Shown here piece after piece: positions 54,376 to 64,000 of a DNA stretch of 64,000 nt. Numbering within the stretch: position 1 is the first letter of the stretch; each line of letters begins with the position of its first letter. Location of the stretch: contig NC_063021.1 in the NCBI RefSeq assembly GCF_020509005.1, positions 2,356,001 to 2,420,000 of the forward strand. Reading direction: 5' to 3'. This DNA comes from Fulvia fulva. Lineage: Eukaryota > Ascomycota > Dothideomycetes > Mycosphaerellales > Mycosphaerellaceae. A program made the position numbers and the translations under genes. The notes below the pieces were generated by a model. The model ran no database searches. It was not told the origin of the DNA and saw only the letters and a list, made by a program, of their open reading frames with translations.

Positions 54376-54610
54376 TGTTAAGATATAGCATCTCAAAGGG
54401 AGTCAACAATTAGGAAGTGATCTAGTAGCCTAAGGTATCTACGATGACTTAGCTTATAGGGAGATACCTTCTCTCCCCTTTAGCTTAGATAGACATCTAA
54501 CACAATTAACATATTGGTTCCTAATATATTACTATATACTCGTACTATTAGTTAGTTAAAGATTGATCTCTTACTCTACTCCGCTACTATCTACCCGTAC
54601 CTATTTAATA
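54376..54610 (+). repeat. Copia-2 3' LTR (235 bp)
   Basis: Starts TGTTAAGATA, with the original TG kept, and ends CTATTTAATA. It is preceded by a purine tract and followed by the duplicated accct. Confidence 0.93.
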
Positions 54611-56271
54611 ACCCTTACTATAGCGAGTACTCTCTATACGAAGGTGTTATACTACTAGTCGTCTCCCTACGTATTACCGACTCCTTCCTAATACTCGACT
54701 ACGATACGCTAGAGCGACTAGACGTTACTAATATACCGGTCCTCTTAGCTATTACGGAAGTCGGTCTTAGAGACATTAGTCGGGGAGGAGAGCCCGACAT
54801 TAAGTAGATCAATATCTACTAGCTATATAGAGAGTGTCGTATACGCGGTATAGAGGTCTATACGATATATATTAACCCGTAAGAAACTTACGCTATAAAG
54901 AGTATAGCGAACCCGGTTACGGCCTAAGTACTCGGCCTATACGCTATAACGGCTCGTAAGGTTATAGCTAGTAACTTAGCTTTCGCTAATACGATATACG
55001 TTAAAAAGGACTACTATCGCGCCCTCCGGCGTTAATAGGAGTACTAAGCGGAGGTGTACGCGATGAACGCTATAGACTACGATATATTTATAGAGAAGCT
55101 ATATCGTAAGGACAAGCCGGCTAATCTATCTAAGCTACCGGTAGAGTACTAATATTAGAAAGCTCTATTTTCTAAGGTAGACTTAGAAAAGCTACCTCTT
55201 TACTAACCCGGGCTAGATTATAAGATCAAGCTTAAGAAAGACTATAAGCTACCGTTTAAACGTCCGTATCTAATATCGAACAAGGAAGCGGAAGTTATAA
55301 AGGTATAGGTAGATAACTAACTAGAGAGGGGCAATATCTAGCGAAGCAATTTACCGTTTATAGTACTAGTTATTATCGTCCGTAAGCCCGGAGGTAGCTT
55401 ACGTATCTATATCGACTATCGAGGGCTTAACGTAATCACCGTAAGATCTCGATACCTAATTCTACTTATATAAGATACGCTTAACCGAATAAGCGGTAAG
55501 AAGTACTTTATAAAGCTAGATATAATTATAGACTTTAACCGACTAAGGGTCGCGGAAGGCGACGAATAGAAAACCGTATTTACGACTCGTTACGAACAAT
55601 TCGAATGTTTAGTTATGCCCTTCGGGTTATATAACGCTCCTAGAAGCTTCTAGTTATATATTAACGACGCGTTACGTAAGTATCTAGACGACTTCACTTC
55701 CGTATATCTAGACGACGCCCTGATTTTTAGCGATGCGCTTAAGGAGTATATTACCTATATAGACAAGGTAATAGCTAGGCTCTAAGTAGCCGGGCTCTAA
55801 CTCGACATTAATAAGTACGAATTCTATATATAGTAAACAAAGTACCTCGGACTTATCATTAGAGCCGACGGCATTAAAATAGATAGGGGAAAGATTGTAG
55901 CTATTTAAGATCAGGAGACACCTCGTAACCCTATAGACATCGTGTCGTTCCTTAGATTCTATAACTTCTACCGTTACTTTATTCGTAATTACTCGGGTAT
56001 TATATACCTACTTATATAGCTTATGAAGAAGGACGTACCGTAGGTATAGAACGATACTTACTAGCGAGCGTTCGATATTATAAAGTAGGTATTTATAGAA
56101 GACGAGGTAGTCCTTACTTACTTCGTCGCTAGACGAGAAACGAAGCTCGAGACTAAAGCCTCGGACTACTTTATAGCCGTAGTCCTATCGTAGAAGGGTA
56201 AAGACGGCGTATAGCGGCCCGTAGCGTTTATGTCTAAGAAGATGTCTCTATAGGAGTATAATTACGACATC
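54611..56271 (+). mobile_element. RIP-degraded gypsy element: protease, RT and RNase H region
   Basis: The plus strand reads, through many stops, as Ty3/gypsy polymerase. It has IDYRGLNVITV, then FIKLD, VFTTRYEQFECLVMPFGL.NAP, and VYLDDALIFS as the YxDD box at about 55,700. Next come a connection domain with FLRFYNFYRYFIRNYS and an RNase H start with VAFMSKKMS..EYNYDI at about 56,230-56,270. It breaks off in mid-RNase H at the copia-1 LTR, and the continuation is not seen on the far side. Confidence 0.88.
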
Positions 56272-56869
56272 TGTTAAATAGGTATAGTATATATATATAC
56301 GGAAGTTAGGATACGTAATAGGGAAGGAGGAAGGACTAATATAGTATACGAAGGTATATAGTAGAATAGTATTTAGTACTAAAGGTGTCTCTACTATCGG
56401 TATAGAGACTACGTCTCTTATACCTATATAGAGGGATATTACTCTAGTCCTAGTTCTGTTTTACTACGCCTTATCGGTTTTACCTATGTCTTATCCTACG
56501 ACGGCAGTTCCTCCGACAGTCTCGTACTAACTAGCTAAGTAACTTTAGGTCCTCTAAGTCGCTCCTACTATTCGTACGGTATCTCGGTAGTATTACCGTA
56601 CTATTATCTCGACTAGCTTAGTTTGTACTAAGTTAGTCTTAGTACCGTACGATATACCTACTAACCTATATTCGTAACACTCCTACTTAGGTCGTAAGGC
56701 AAGGAACGATTGTTCCTACTATACTAGCTATAGCTATTATACGAAGGTCTAGAACTAGAGACCGGCTAGCGGTTTAGTCAAACTATCTACTACTATCTCC
56801 TTAGTATAGTAGTACTCTACTTTGATCTTCCTCTACTACTAGAGGTACCTAATATAGTTATAGGCAACA
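56272..56869 (-). repeat. Copia-1 3' LTR (598 bp)
   Basis: On the minus strand it reads TGTTGCC...TATTTAACA. It is full length and matches the copy at 30,880-31,477. Confidence 0.9.
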
Positions 56870-59800
56870 TTAATATACTTGGATCTTTCGTAGATATAGG
56901 CGTCCTTAACTAAGGTTAGAGCCGCCTAGTTATCTCCTATAAGGCGTACTAGTCTTAGTTTGTCGACGGTGCTCTTATTAGCTAGGACTATTAGTTAGAA
57001 AGAGTAGTCTCCTACTAGCCCCGGGCAGTTTATCTCTCGGAAGATAGCCGCTAGGAACTAGGATTGTTTCGCGGCGGCGTTTATCGCTATAAACTCTACC
57101 TCTATAGTAGAGGTTGCTATAGACTTTTGCTTCTTACTTATCTAGGATATAGGCGTACCGTATACTAGCTAGACATGTCCTAGAATTAAGACCCTATCTA
57201 CTCGATCTATCGCGTAGTCGGAGTCTAGGTATCCGGTTAGGGCACCGCTACTACGTCTAAATATTAACCCTAGGTCGGGGAACGACCTTAGGTATCTCGA
57301 GACCTTCTTTAGTACTTTTATATACCGCTTTACTAGATCCGCGACATATGTGCTAGTTCTCCCGAGTAGGAAGGCTAGGTCCGGTCTCGTAATAGTTATT
57401 AGCTATATCTAGGTCCTATTATTGCTCTAGTAGTTATCCTTACTACATCTCTTGTCGTTCGGGGCTATAGAACGGAGATCATCGTAACTATCTATTAGCG
57501 AGAGTATGAGGCTTGCCTTTTCTTTTGCTATGTCTATTTTAGTAAGGGCCTTACGGATATAATAGCCCTAGTCGAGTTTTAGGGTACCGTTACGCCTATC
57601 GCGAGTGATCTTTAGTCCTAGTAGTTTCTCCGGTTCCCCGAGATCCTTAATCTTAAAGTCTTACGCGAACTACTTCTTAAACTATTAGATATCGGCTAAC
57701 CTTAGTGCTATAATAGGTATGTCGTCTATATAGATAAGTAGTATAATGTCTCTCTTAGTATAAGTTAGGAGATATAGGTCTACCTTAGACTAGTAGAATC
57801 CTATTTTGACTAACGTAGCGATATAGAGCTTATTCTAGTCTCTAGCTACCTACTTTAGGCCGTAGAGACTTTGGAGTACCTTAAGGACCGTATTCGGTAG
57901 GGTTTCGACTCCTAGTAGGGGTTTTATATAGATGTCTTCGGCTAGGTAGCTTTAGGTAAACGTATTATTAACGTTGACCTAGTATATCTCGAGATCCCGC
58001 TCGTAAACTACTACTATAAAGACCCTTAGGGTGTTATAGCGTACTATAGGTACGAATGTCTCTTCGAAGTTAACGCCGAATTTCTATAAAAACCCTCTTA
58101 CGATAAGTCTTACCTTGAACTTTTTGATTACTCCGCTAATAAGTCTCTTTACGTTATAGACCTACTTAGAGGTAACTATATTCGCCCCCCTTAGAGCGAT
58201 AGCCGTTTCCTAGGTATTATTACTTAATAACAAGAGCAGCTCGGTATCGATAGCGTCCTTCTATAAGTAGCCCTATTTAGGATCTCCTACCGTAGCCTTA
58301 TATATCTTCGGGATAGATACTTCCTATTAGTAGGCGATACCGGATCCGAATATAGTAAAGGCGTATTCTTAGACTTCGTCGAACAGTTCCTCTACCGTAG
58401 CTATAAATATACGTTCGTCGGTATCGGTAAGTCTATTATTTACCTATAGTAGTTAGTAGAATAAAGCTATTATAGCTTTATAGTGCTTAGCCTTATAGTC
58501 CTAGTCCTAGCCGTAGTTATCGTTAGGATTCCTAGTCCTTTTCCTCCGGATAATTAGTTCTAGTAGCTCCGGGGTTTCCTCAATCTTCTTATAGTCCGCG
58601 ATATTATCTAGTCTACCGGAAAGTTAGACATAGAGCGGTCTTAAGATAGTTAGTCCTTTGTCCTTAGCCGTAGCGGGTTCGGTCTCTACGTTAAGAGCGG
58701 GGATTAGCTAGGTCGGTTCTTCTATAGAGGACTCGGCTACTTTAGTAGTAGGAAGTTAGGGTATTATACTACCCGAGGATCGTAAGATTACTATCGGGGT
58801 AACCGCTAGTCGCTAAACTAGTAGTAGTCGCGAGACCGCCGGTAGTCGACCGACTAGCCTTCGTTTAGGTACCCTACTAGGTTAGTTTATAAAGGAGACA
58901 CCTAAGTCTAGATCTCCCCCCTTCTCGTTTTCGAACTAATCTACTTGGCTATACTACCTAATAGCTCGTATATCTAGCTCCTAGAACAACTATTACTTAG
59001 TCGATTAACCGTATCTAACGAAAATAGCTTCCTTACCCCGGTTTATTAACTTATCCTATTATAGCCCTTTTAGATATAATTTCGGTTCTACGTAAACTAC
59101 TACCCTATAACCCTATACTCTTAGGTGATCTACCGTCGGTACTTTGCTAGTAAATACTTCTTCCGGTAAAAGTTAGATACCGTTAAGTAACGGTCCGTTC
59201 GGTAGTAGGTTACGGATAATCGCCTATACCTCTAGCGCTTTAGACTAGAATTCTACCGGTATCCCTAATTCCTCGAGTATTAAGCGGATCGCGTTCTCCG
59301 ATGCCTAGATTGACCTTTCTACTACTCCGTTTTGTATAGAGTTATAAGTATCCGTCGTATCGTATTAAACCCCCGATTCTTTCTCCTATTCTTTTAGAAC
59401 TATTAGTAGCTTAGGTGTATTATTACTCCGTACTACTCTTACGTAGCATTTCGATGCTTTCTCTAAAGTTAGCCGCTATTATCGTAGTACTTACGGTACG
59501 TCGGATTTGTTCTTAAGCGGGATTACCTACTTCTTTCTTAAGGAGTTATCTACAATCTCTAGCTAGTATTTAAAACCTAGCCCAGATGTCGTATTTTCGA
59601 AGGGTCCGTAGATATTGATAGATATAAGCGTAAGTCTTTCGTTCTTTCGTTCTACGATAGCGCCTTTAAACTTCCGTATATTCGTAATAGAGTATACCTT
59701 ATAGTTATACTCGTCCGGGATAGGAATCGGGTCCTTCTTATTACTTACTCTATAGACGTTCCGGAGTAATCCTTTACCTAGGGATACGAATCTTCTATAC

Positions 59801-61392
59801 TAAAGCTCCTACTAATCCTCGGTAGTTACCGCGGCTAGAGCTTCCTCGTATAGCATCTCCGGGGATCTATTATCTACCTAGTTTAGGGAGTCGGATATCG
59901 AAGATACTACCGGTACCCCCCCTCGTAGTACTATTCGTACGATAGGCTTTCCGCTCTTATACTTAAGTATAAAGTTTAGAGATTCGACATCGAATTGCTT
60001 ACTAAACTACCTCTATAAAACTAGATTAACTCCGAGACTTAGGAATAAACAAGACTTTCTCTAGCGTAATTTGTTTCCCTATTAGGCCTCCTATAGTTAC
60101 TATTCCTTTATAGAATGTATCTAGGTACCCCCTACCGACTTTAATCACTTTCCTTCTCGCTAGTTTCCTAAGCGATCTGAATAGAGACTTATTATTAGTT
60201 ATGTATAAGGAGGTATAGGAGTCTAGTAACTATTCGGAGGCGGGAAACTTACCTTTTAATTCGGTAGTAGAATAGGCGACTTCGTCGTCGTATATTTCCT
60301 CGGTATCGCTTTCTCGTAAGGTATAGGCTCGTATCGCCTTTGCCTTTATCTTGTTATCGGATTGGCTTCTCCTATCCTTCTACTATTTCCTAGACTTCTT
60401 AAGGGCGTTTTAGGCCTTCTCTAGATCCCGGACTAGCTCTTCGTAGGACTTCTTCTCCGGTTACTTCTAGGTATTCTTCTTTTTAACAAACTCCTTTACG
60501 GAATCTAGTTCCGGGCACGATATAACTAGGTAGTTACTATTGTAGATAAAGTAGCCGCTCTTGCCCCCTTACCTTAAGGAGTATAGAGCGGTCTCGCCCT
60601 TACTCTCTTAGATCTATAATTCGTAGGATTTAAGTAAGGTTATAGCGGATTCCTAGCCTAGGTTTAGCTAGGCTAGGATAGTATCCCTAGTACTAGCGTA
60701 GACGTCCGGGAGGCTACTTAGTAGGTACTTAAACCTCTGGATAGGGTCCTTATAGTAGGTCTCTTTACTATCTATTTCGGCAATCTATATAGATAGGTTA
60801 CCTAGATATATCTACCCTTATCTAATTGTCTAATTGTCTAGTAGCTCAAACGATACTAGCTGTTTTATAAGCGCTACTACGTATACCTTATAGACCTTAC
60901 TATACTTCTTCTATAGAAGTTTCTAGATCTCTTTCGTATCTCTTATATCTAAGATTTCTTAGTTATCCTCCTCGGACAAATATACTAAGATAGTATATCT
61001 CGCTATACTATTCGCCTTCGAAGTGATCTTAGGCGTAACGGATTCTAGGAGATTAGCCGACGAGTCGTCGATAACCTAGAATACCTCCCGGCTTTCGAGA
61101 TAGTCTCGTAGTATAACGAACTAGCGCTTCTAGTTCTTACGAGTAAGGGTAGGGCCGACCTTCCGGGGGCCCTTATAACTCGTTAAGTCTTCTATAGCGA
61201 AGGTAGCCTTAGATATGTAATAAGCTCTACTTGACTACGGTGGTTAGAATAAGCTTAGACTCTCCGAGTCTATTAGTAGCGTTCCGTATAGTAGACTCTC
61301 CGAGTCTATTAGTACGTTACCGTACGGATTCCGGGTATAGGGTATAATACCCTACGTCATACTTCCTTAGTATATTGATGTCCTATTAAGCA

Positions 61393-61409
61393 AACCCGGG
61401 CTTATAATC
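61393..61409 (-). other. Copia-1 primer-binding site
   Basis: On the minus strand gattataagcccgggtt follows the LTR end, the same half initiator-Met tRNA type site as copia-2 after RIP changes. Confidence 0.65.
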
Positions 61410-61819
61410 TATTAAATAGGTATAGTATATACATATATAGAAGTCAGGACACGTAATAGGGAAGGGGGAAGGACTAATATAGTATACGAAGGTATATAGT
61501 AGAATAGTATTTAGTACTAAAGGTGTCTCTACTATCGGTATAGAGACTACGTCTCTTATACCTATATAGAGGAATATTGCTCTAGTCCTAGTTCTGTTTC
61601 ACTACGCCTTATTAGTTTTACCTATGTCTTATCCTATGACGGCAGTTCCTCCGACAGTCTCGTACTAACTAGCTAAGCGACTTTAGGTCCTCTAAGTCGC
61701 TCCTACTATTCGTACGGTATCTCGGTAGTATTACCGTACTATTGTCTCGACTAGCTTAGTATATACTAAGTTAGTCTTAGTACCGTACGACATACCTACT
61801 AACCTATATTTGTAACACT
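61410..61819 (-). repeat. Copia-1 5' LTR, truncated (410 bp)
   Basis: Matches 56,272-56,680 or so and stops after gtaacact, where unrelated sequence begins. The outer 188 bp of the LTR are missing. Confidence 0.88.
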
Positions 61820-62635
61820 AATAGATATATTAATATATAGATAGAATAATAAGATAATAATATATAAAGTTTATAAGCTAGGTAGTATTTTATAGTAGTT
61901 TTATAAAGTAGGTAGATACTATCGCGATCTAAGCGTATATAACGTACTTTACTACCGAGCGGGCTATACTACCGAGCGGGCCACTTTTACTAAGAACTAT
62001 ACTACTTCTACTTCAATTACGACGGTATCTTAACACGACGACATCCTATAGAATCGTTACTAGGAGGACAATTCCTCTTTAGATTCTTCGCTATCTAGTA
62101 AGTCTACTTAATAGGTACATATGTTATACCCCGACTCGCTATATCGCTTATAGCGTCGTAGCCTTAGTACTAGCCAAACACTATCTAGCGACTCTCTACT
62201 CACTTCCTACCTCCTAGTATCCTCTAGAGGTATTAATTACGACGCCTTATCGAAGGCTAGAGACCCTCTAGACTAAATATACTTACGCTTTCGTGCTTTT
62301 CGCTATATAAGGGCCTCGTTAGACTTACGTAGCTTACTAATCTCGCTTCGTATAAGAGCTATCTAATACGCTATCTCTCTACTCCCTTTTATAAGCTAAT
62401 ACACCCCTTCCTATAACGAGTTTGGCGATGAACCTGCCCGGGCACGCATTTTGTTCGTTACTAGTGTCGATTGAGAGTCGAATTCTTTTATAGTTCGTAG
62501 TGTCTTCGACTCCTAAGGGGTAGAGTCCGGAGCTAGAGGGGTTAGCGTACGTAGCTTAATATTAAGCTTATCTACTACTACCTATAGATTAAATAGAACT
62601 AAACTAGCGCCTCTAAAGCTCGATAGGATGTTCTC
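61820..62635. other. RIP-type sequence of unknown origin
   Basis: About 800 nt between two copia elements. It has an AT-rich start (61,820-61,900) and a 17-nt direct repeat containing accgagcggg at about 61,950-61,982. A short stretch at 62,420-62,470 looks less mutated (ggcgatgaacctgcccggg). No coding motif is seen. Confidence 0.4.
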
Positions 62636-62870
62636 TATTAAGATGTAGCATCTTAAAGGGAGTCAACAATTAGGAAGTGATCTAGTAGCCTAAGGCATCC
62701 ACGATAACTCAGCTTATAGGGAGATACCTTCTCTCCCCTTTAGCTTAGATAGACATCTAACATAATCAATATATTGGTTCCTAATATATTGCTGTATACT
62801 CGTGCTATTAGTTAGTTAAAGATTGATCTCTTACTCTACTCCGCTACTATCTACCCGTACCTATTTAATA
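62636..62870 (+). repeat. Copia-2 5' LTR, second element (235 bp)
   Basis: Same ends and length as the LTRs at 44,021 and 54,376. It is followed by the primer site ggttataagcccagg. Confidence 0.92.
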
Positions 62871-64000
62871 GGTTATAAGCCCAGGTTTATATAGGAATAA
62901 GAGCAACCTATATTAGTATAGGTTACTTATATCCCTTACTATCGTAGTAGAAAACATCTAGGAATTAGAAGTCTACCCCGTCTATCCTATTAAGGAGCTT
63001 AGTTTAATACTAAGTAATAGGTAACCTAGACAAGGACTCTATACGGCTTACTTAAAGCTAATACCTTGAAGATACTCTATAGGTAGAACTACATCGAGAT
63101 ACTATTAAGAAGGACTTCGAGTAAGTCATTTGAAGCTCTACTAGGAGAGACAGACCTGTGTCCTAGCCCCGAGACCTTATACCGCTCCTTCTTTACTTTA
63201 CTAAGTAGGCCTTAGTATCTATACCTACGAACTTTCCGATTCTATACTAGAAGCCTTAGTAGGATCTGAGCCACTACCTTGGAACATACACACCTTGTTT
63301 CATTACATCTAATTTATTATAGATTTATACTAAGAGAAGATAGAGGAGAAGGGAGGCAAAATCCTAATTCTTAGGAGGGACAATTAGAAGAGATAGTTCA
63401 ACCTTTAGAGATATAAGATAGAGAGCTAATTAGCATTCTTTGCAATTAATGACCTAATAGAAGTGTCTTTTAATAACATTAAGGACAAGACTCTAAAACT
63501 CTAAGAAGGATTTCGTCTATTAGAGCCCCCCCGAAATAGATCAGCCAATTAAGAGCCCTAAAGTCGCTTAGCCGAGAAAGCTGTTTGTATAACTTCCCTA
63601 ACCTCCGGAGAACGTAGGGGAATTTCAGAAAATCGATCAGCTAATTAAGAGAAGCTCCCTAGATCCCTAGGAAATAGACGTTACTAGGTCATAAGTGACG
63701 GTCCCTAAATCATCCCTTGGAAAGAGAAAGGCTGACTATGATGTTGAGGGCTATGACATGAAACAGAAAGCCCTAAAATCTATAGTCCCTAAGCCCGAAC
63801 TAACCACTAAAGTAGGAGAAGCAATGGACCTCTTAGAGAACCTTGCTGCTTTTCACTAAGCTTTCTTTGTAGCTATGCAATCAGTGGACAGTTCAATACT
63901 ATAGGATAGCGAATTCCTAGAAGAAGTTAAGGAAATGGCCTTTTTAGTAACTATAGAAGCCATTGTATACAAGCAAGAGGTCCTAATTCTAAAATCCTAT
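62636..64000 (+). mobile_element. Copia-2 second copy, internally deleted, runs off window
   Basis: LTR, primer site and the first about 630 nt of internal sequence match 44,256-44,890. At about 63,506-63,515 the sequence jumps to the part of copia-2 found at about 52,250 and continues to the window end. The gag end, integrase and LINE A of the other copy are absent. It is less mutated than the first copy in its last 300 nt (for example caatggacctctt, gctatgcaatcagtgg). Confidence 0.88.

Larger units (their letters stand above)
44021..54610 (+). mobile_element. Copia-2 LTR retrotransposon carrying a nested LINE A
   Basis: A full element with two 235-bp LTRs and a 5-bp duplication (accct, 44,016-44,020 and 54,611-54,615). 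Internal order on the plus strand is the copia order. First comes gag with a knuckle remnant near 45,415-45,450 (HLIKDCP), then integrase (about 46,300-46,950, continuing at 51,938 after the LINE A insertion). Reverse transcriptase follows with YIDD at about 53,310, then an RNase H end reading NKSKHIDIAYNAIRKLL near 54,140. Without the LINE A it would be about 5.6 kb. It is RIP-mutated, with many stops. Confidence 0.93.
56272..61819 (-). mobile_element. Copia-1 LTR retrotransposon, RIP-degraded
   Basis: A minus-strand element inserted in the gypsy sequence. From its 5' side (right): truncated LTR, primer site, gag region, integrase at about 59,400-59,000 (QNGVVERSI, then PVEF.SKALEV, and VPTVDHLRV.GYRVVVYVEP) and reverse transcriptase with LLIYIDD at about 57,725-57,760. 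An RNase H-type stretch near 57,300 reads VKRYIKVLKKVSRYL. It is riddled with stops at former Trp and Gln codons. The 5' LTR keeps only 410 of 598 bp, so no target duplication can be seen. Confidence 0.9.

Noticed and set aside
1..64000. tRNA or rRNA genes
   Set aside because: I looked for GGTTCGA-type B boxes and clover-leaf arms and found none convincing; the only GGTTCGA-like hit I noticed, near 25,855, is inside the HET coding sequence.

Overview
The window is a eukaryotic, filamentous-ascomycete (Pezizomycotina) sequence. The evidence is short GT-AG introns of about 47-74 nt, a HET-domain gene, a Zn2Cys6 regulator, a GH28 pectinase, an Mgr3-type mitochondrial TPR protein, and long blocks of repeats mutated in the style of repeat-induced point mutation (RIP). 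In those blocks nearly every CpA/TpG has become TpA while CpG is kept. A Dothideomycete with a repeat-rich genome is my best guess, but that is inference; no single gene fixes the species.

Layout. (1) 1 to about 7,345: RIP-degraded repeats with no usable reading frame. They hold two partial copies of a LINE ('LINE A'), a probable LTR and a degraded 12-nt minisatellite. (2) About 7,345-30,760: a compact gene island with normal codon structure. In order: Nup85 (+, 3 exons), secreted GH28 polygalacturonase (-), SRAP/HMCES-type DNA-protein crosslink sensor (-), Mgr3-like TPR protein (+), a Tc1/mariner element with 29-bp inverted repeats and one premature stop, an isochorismatase-like/AlkB fusion (+), a spliced 71-aa membrane microprotein (-), a gamma-glutamyltranspeptidase (+), a HET-domain protein (-), ketol-acid reductoisomerase (+, 4 exons) and a Zn2Cys6 regulator (-, 4 exons, one only 14 nt). 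(3) About 30,760-64,000: a nested retrotransposon graveyard. It holds a lightly mutated second LINE ('LINE B'), four further LINE A-related stretches or copies, two copia families with full LTRs and a half-tRNA primer site, a copia-like fragment and a gypsy element.

The nesting can be read from target-site duplications. A gypsy element (43,720-44,020 plus 54,611-56,271) was split by copia-2 (44,021-54,610, 5-bp duplication), and copia-2 was later split by a LINE A copy (46,940-51,922, 15-bp duplication). One LINE A copy (38,756-43,719, minus strand) keeps both reading frames open and stands unmutated among its ruined relatives.

The island genes are mostly housekeeping (nuclear pore, branched-chain amino acid synthesis, glutathione turnover, mitochondrial quality control, DNA-damage handling) mixed with interaction-type genes (pectinase, HET). 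They are not a pathway cluster. The least ordinary items are the isochorismatase-AlkB fusion with its nucleophile Cys replaced by Ser, the SRAP protein ending in a PCNA-binding-like motif, the 71-aa spliced gene, and the intact LINE copy.
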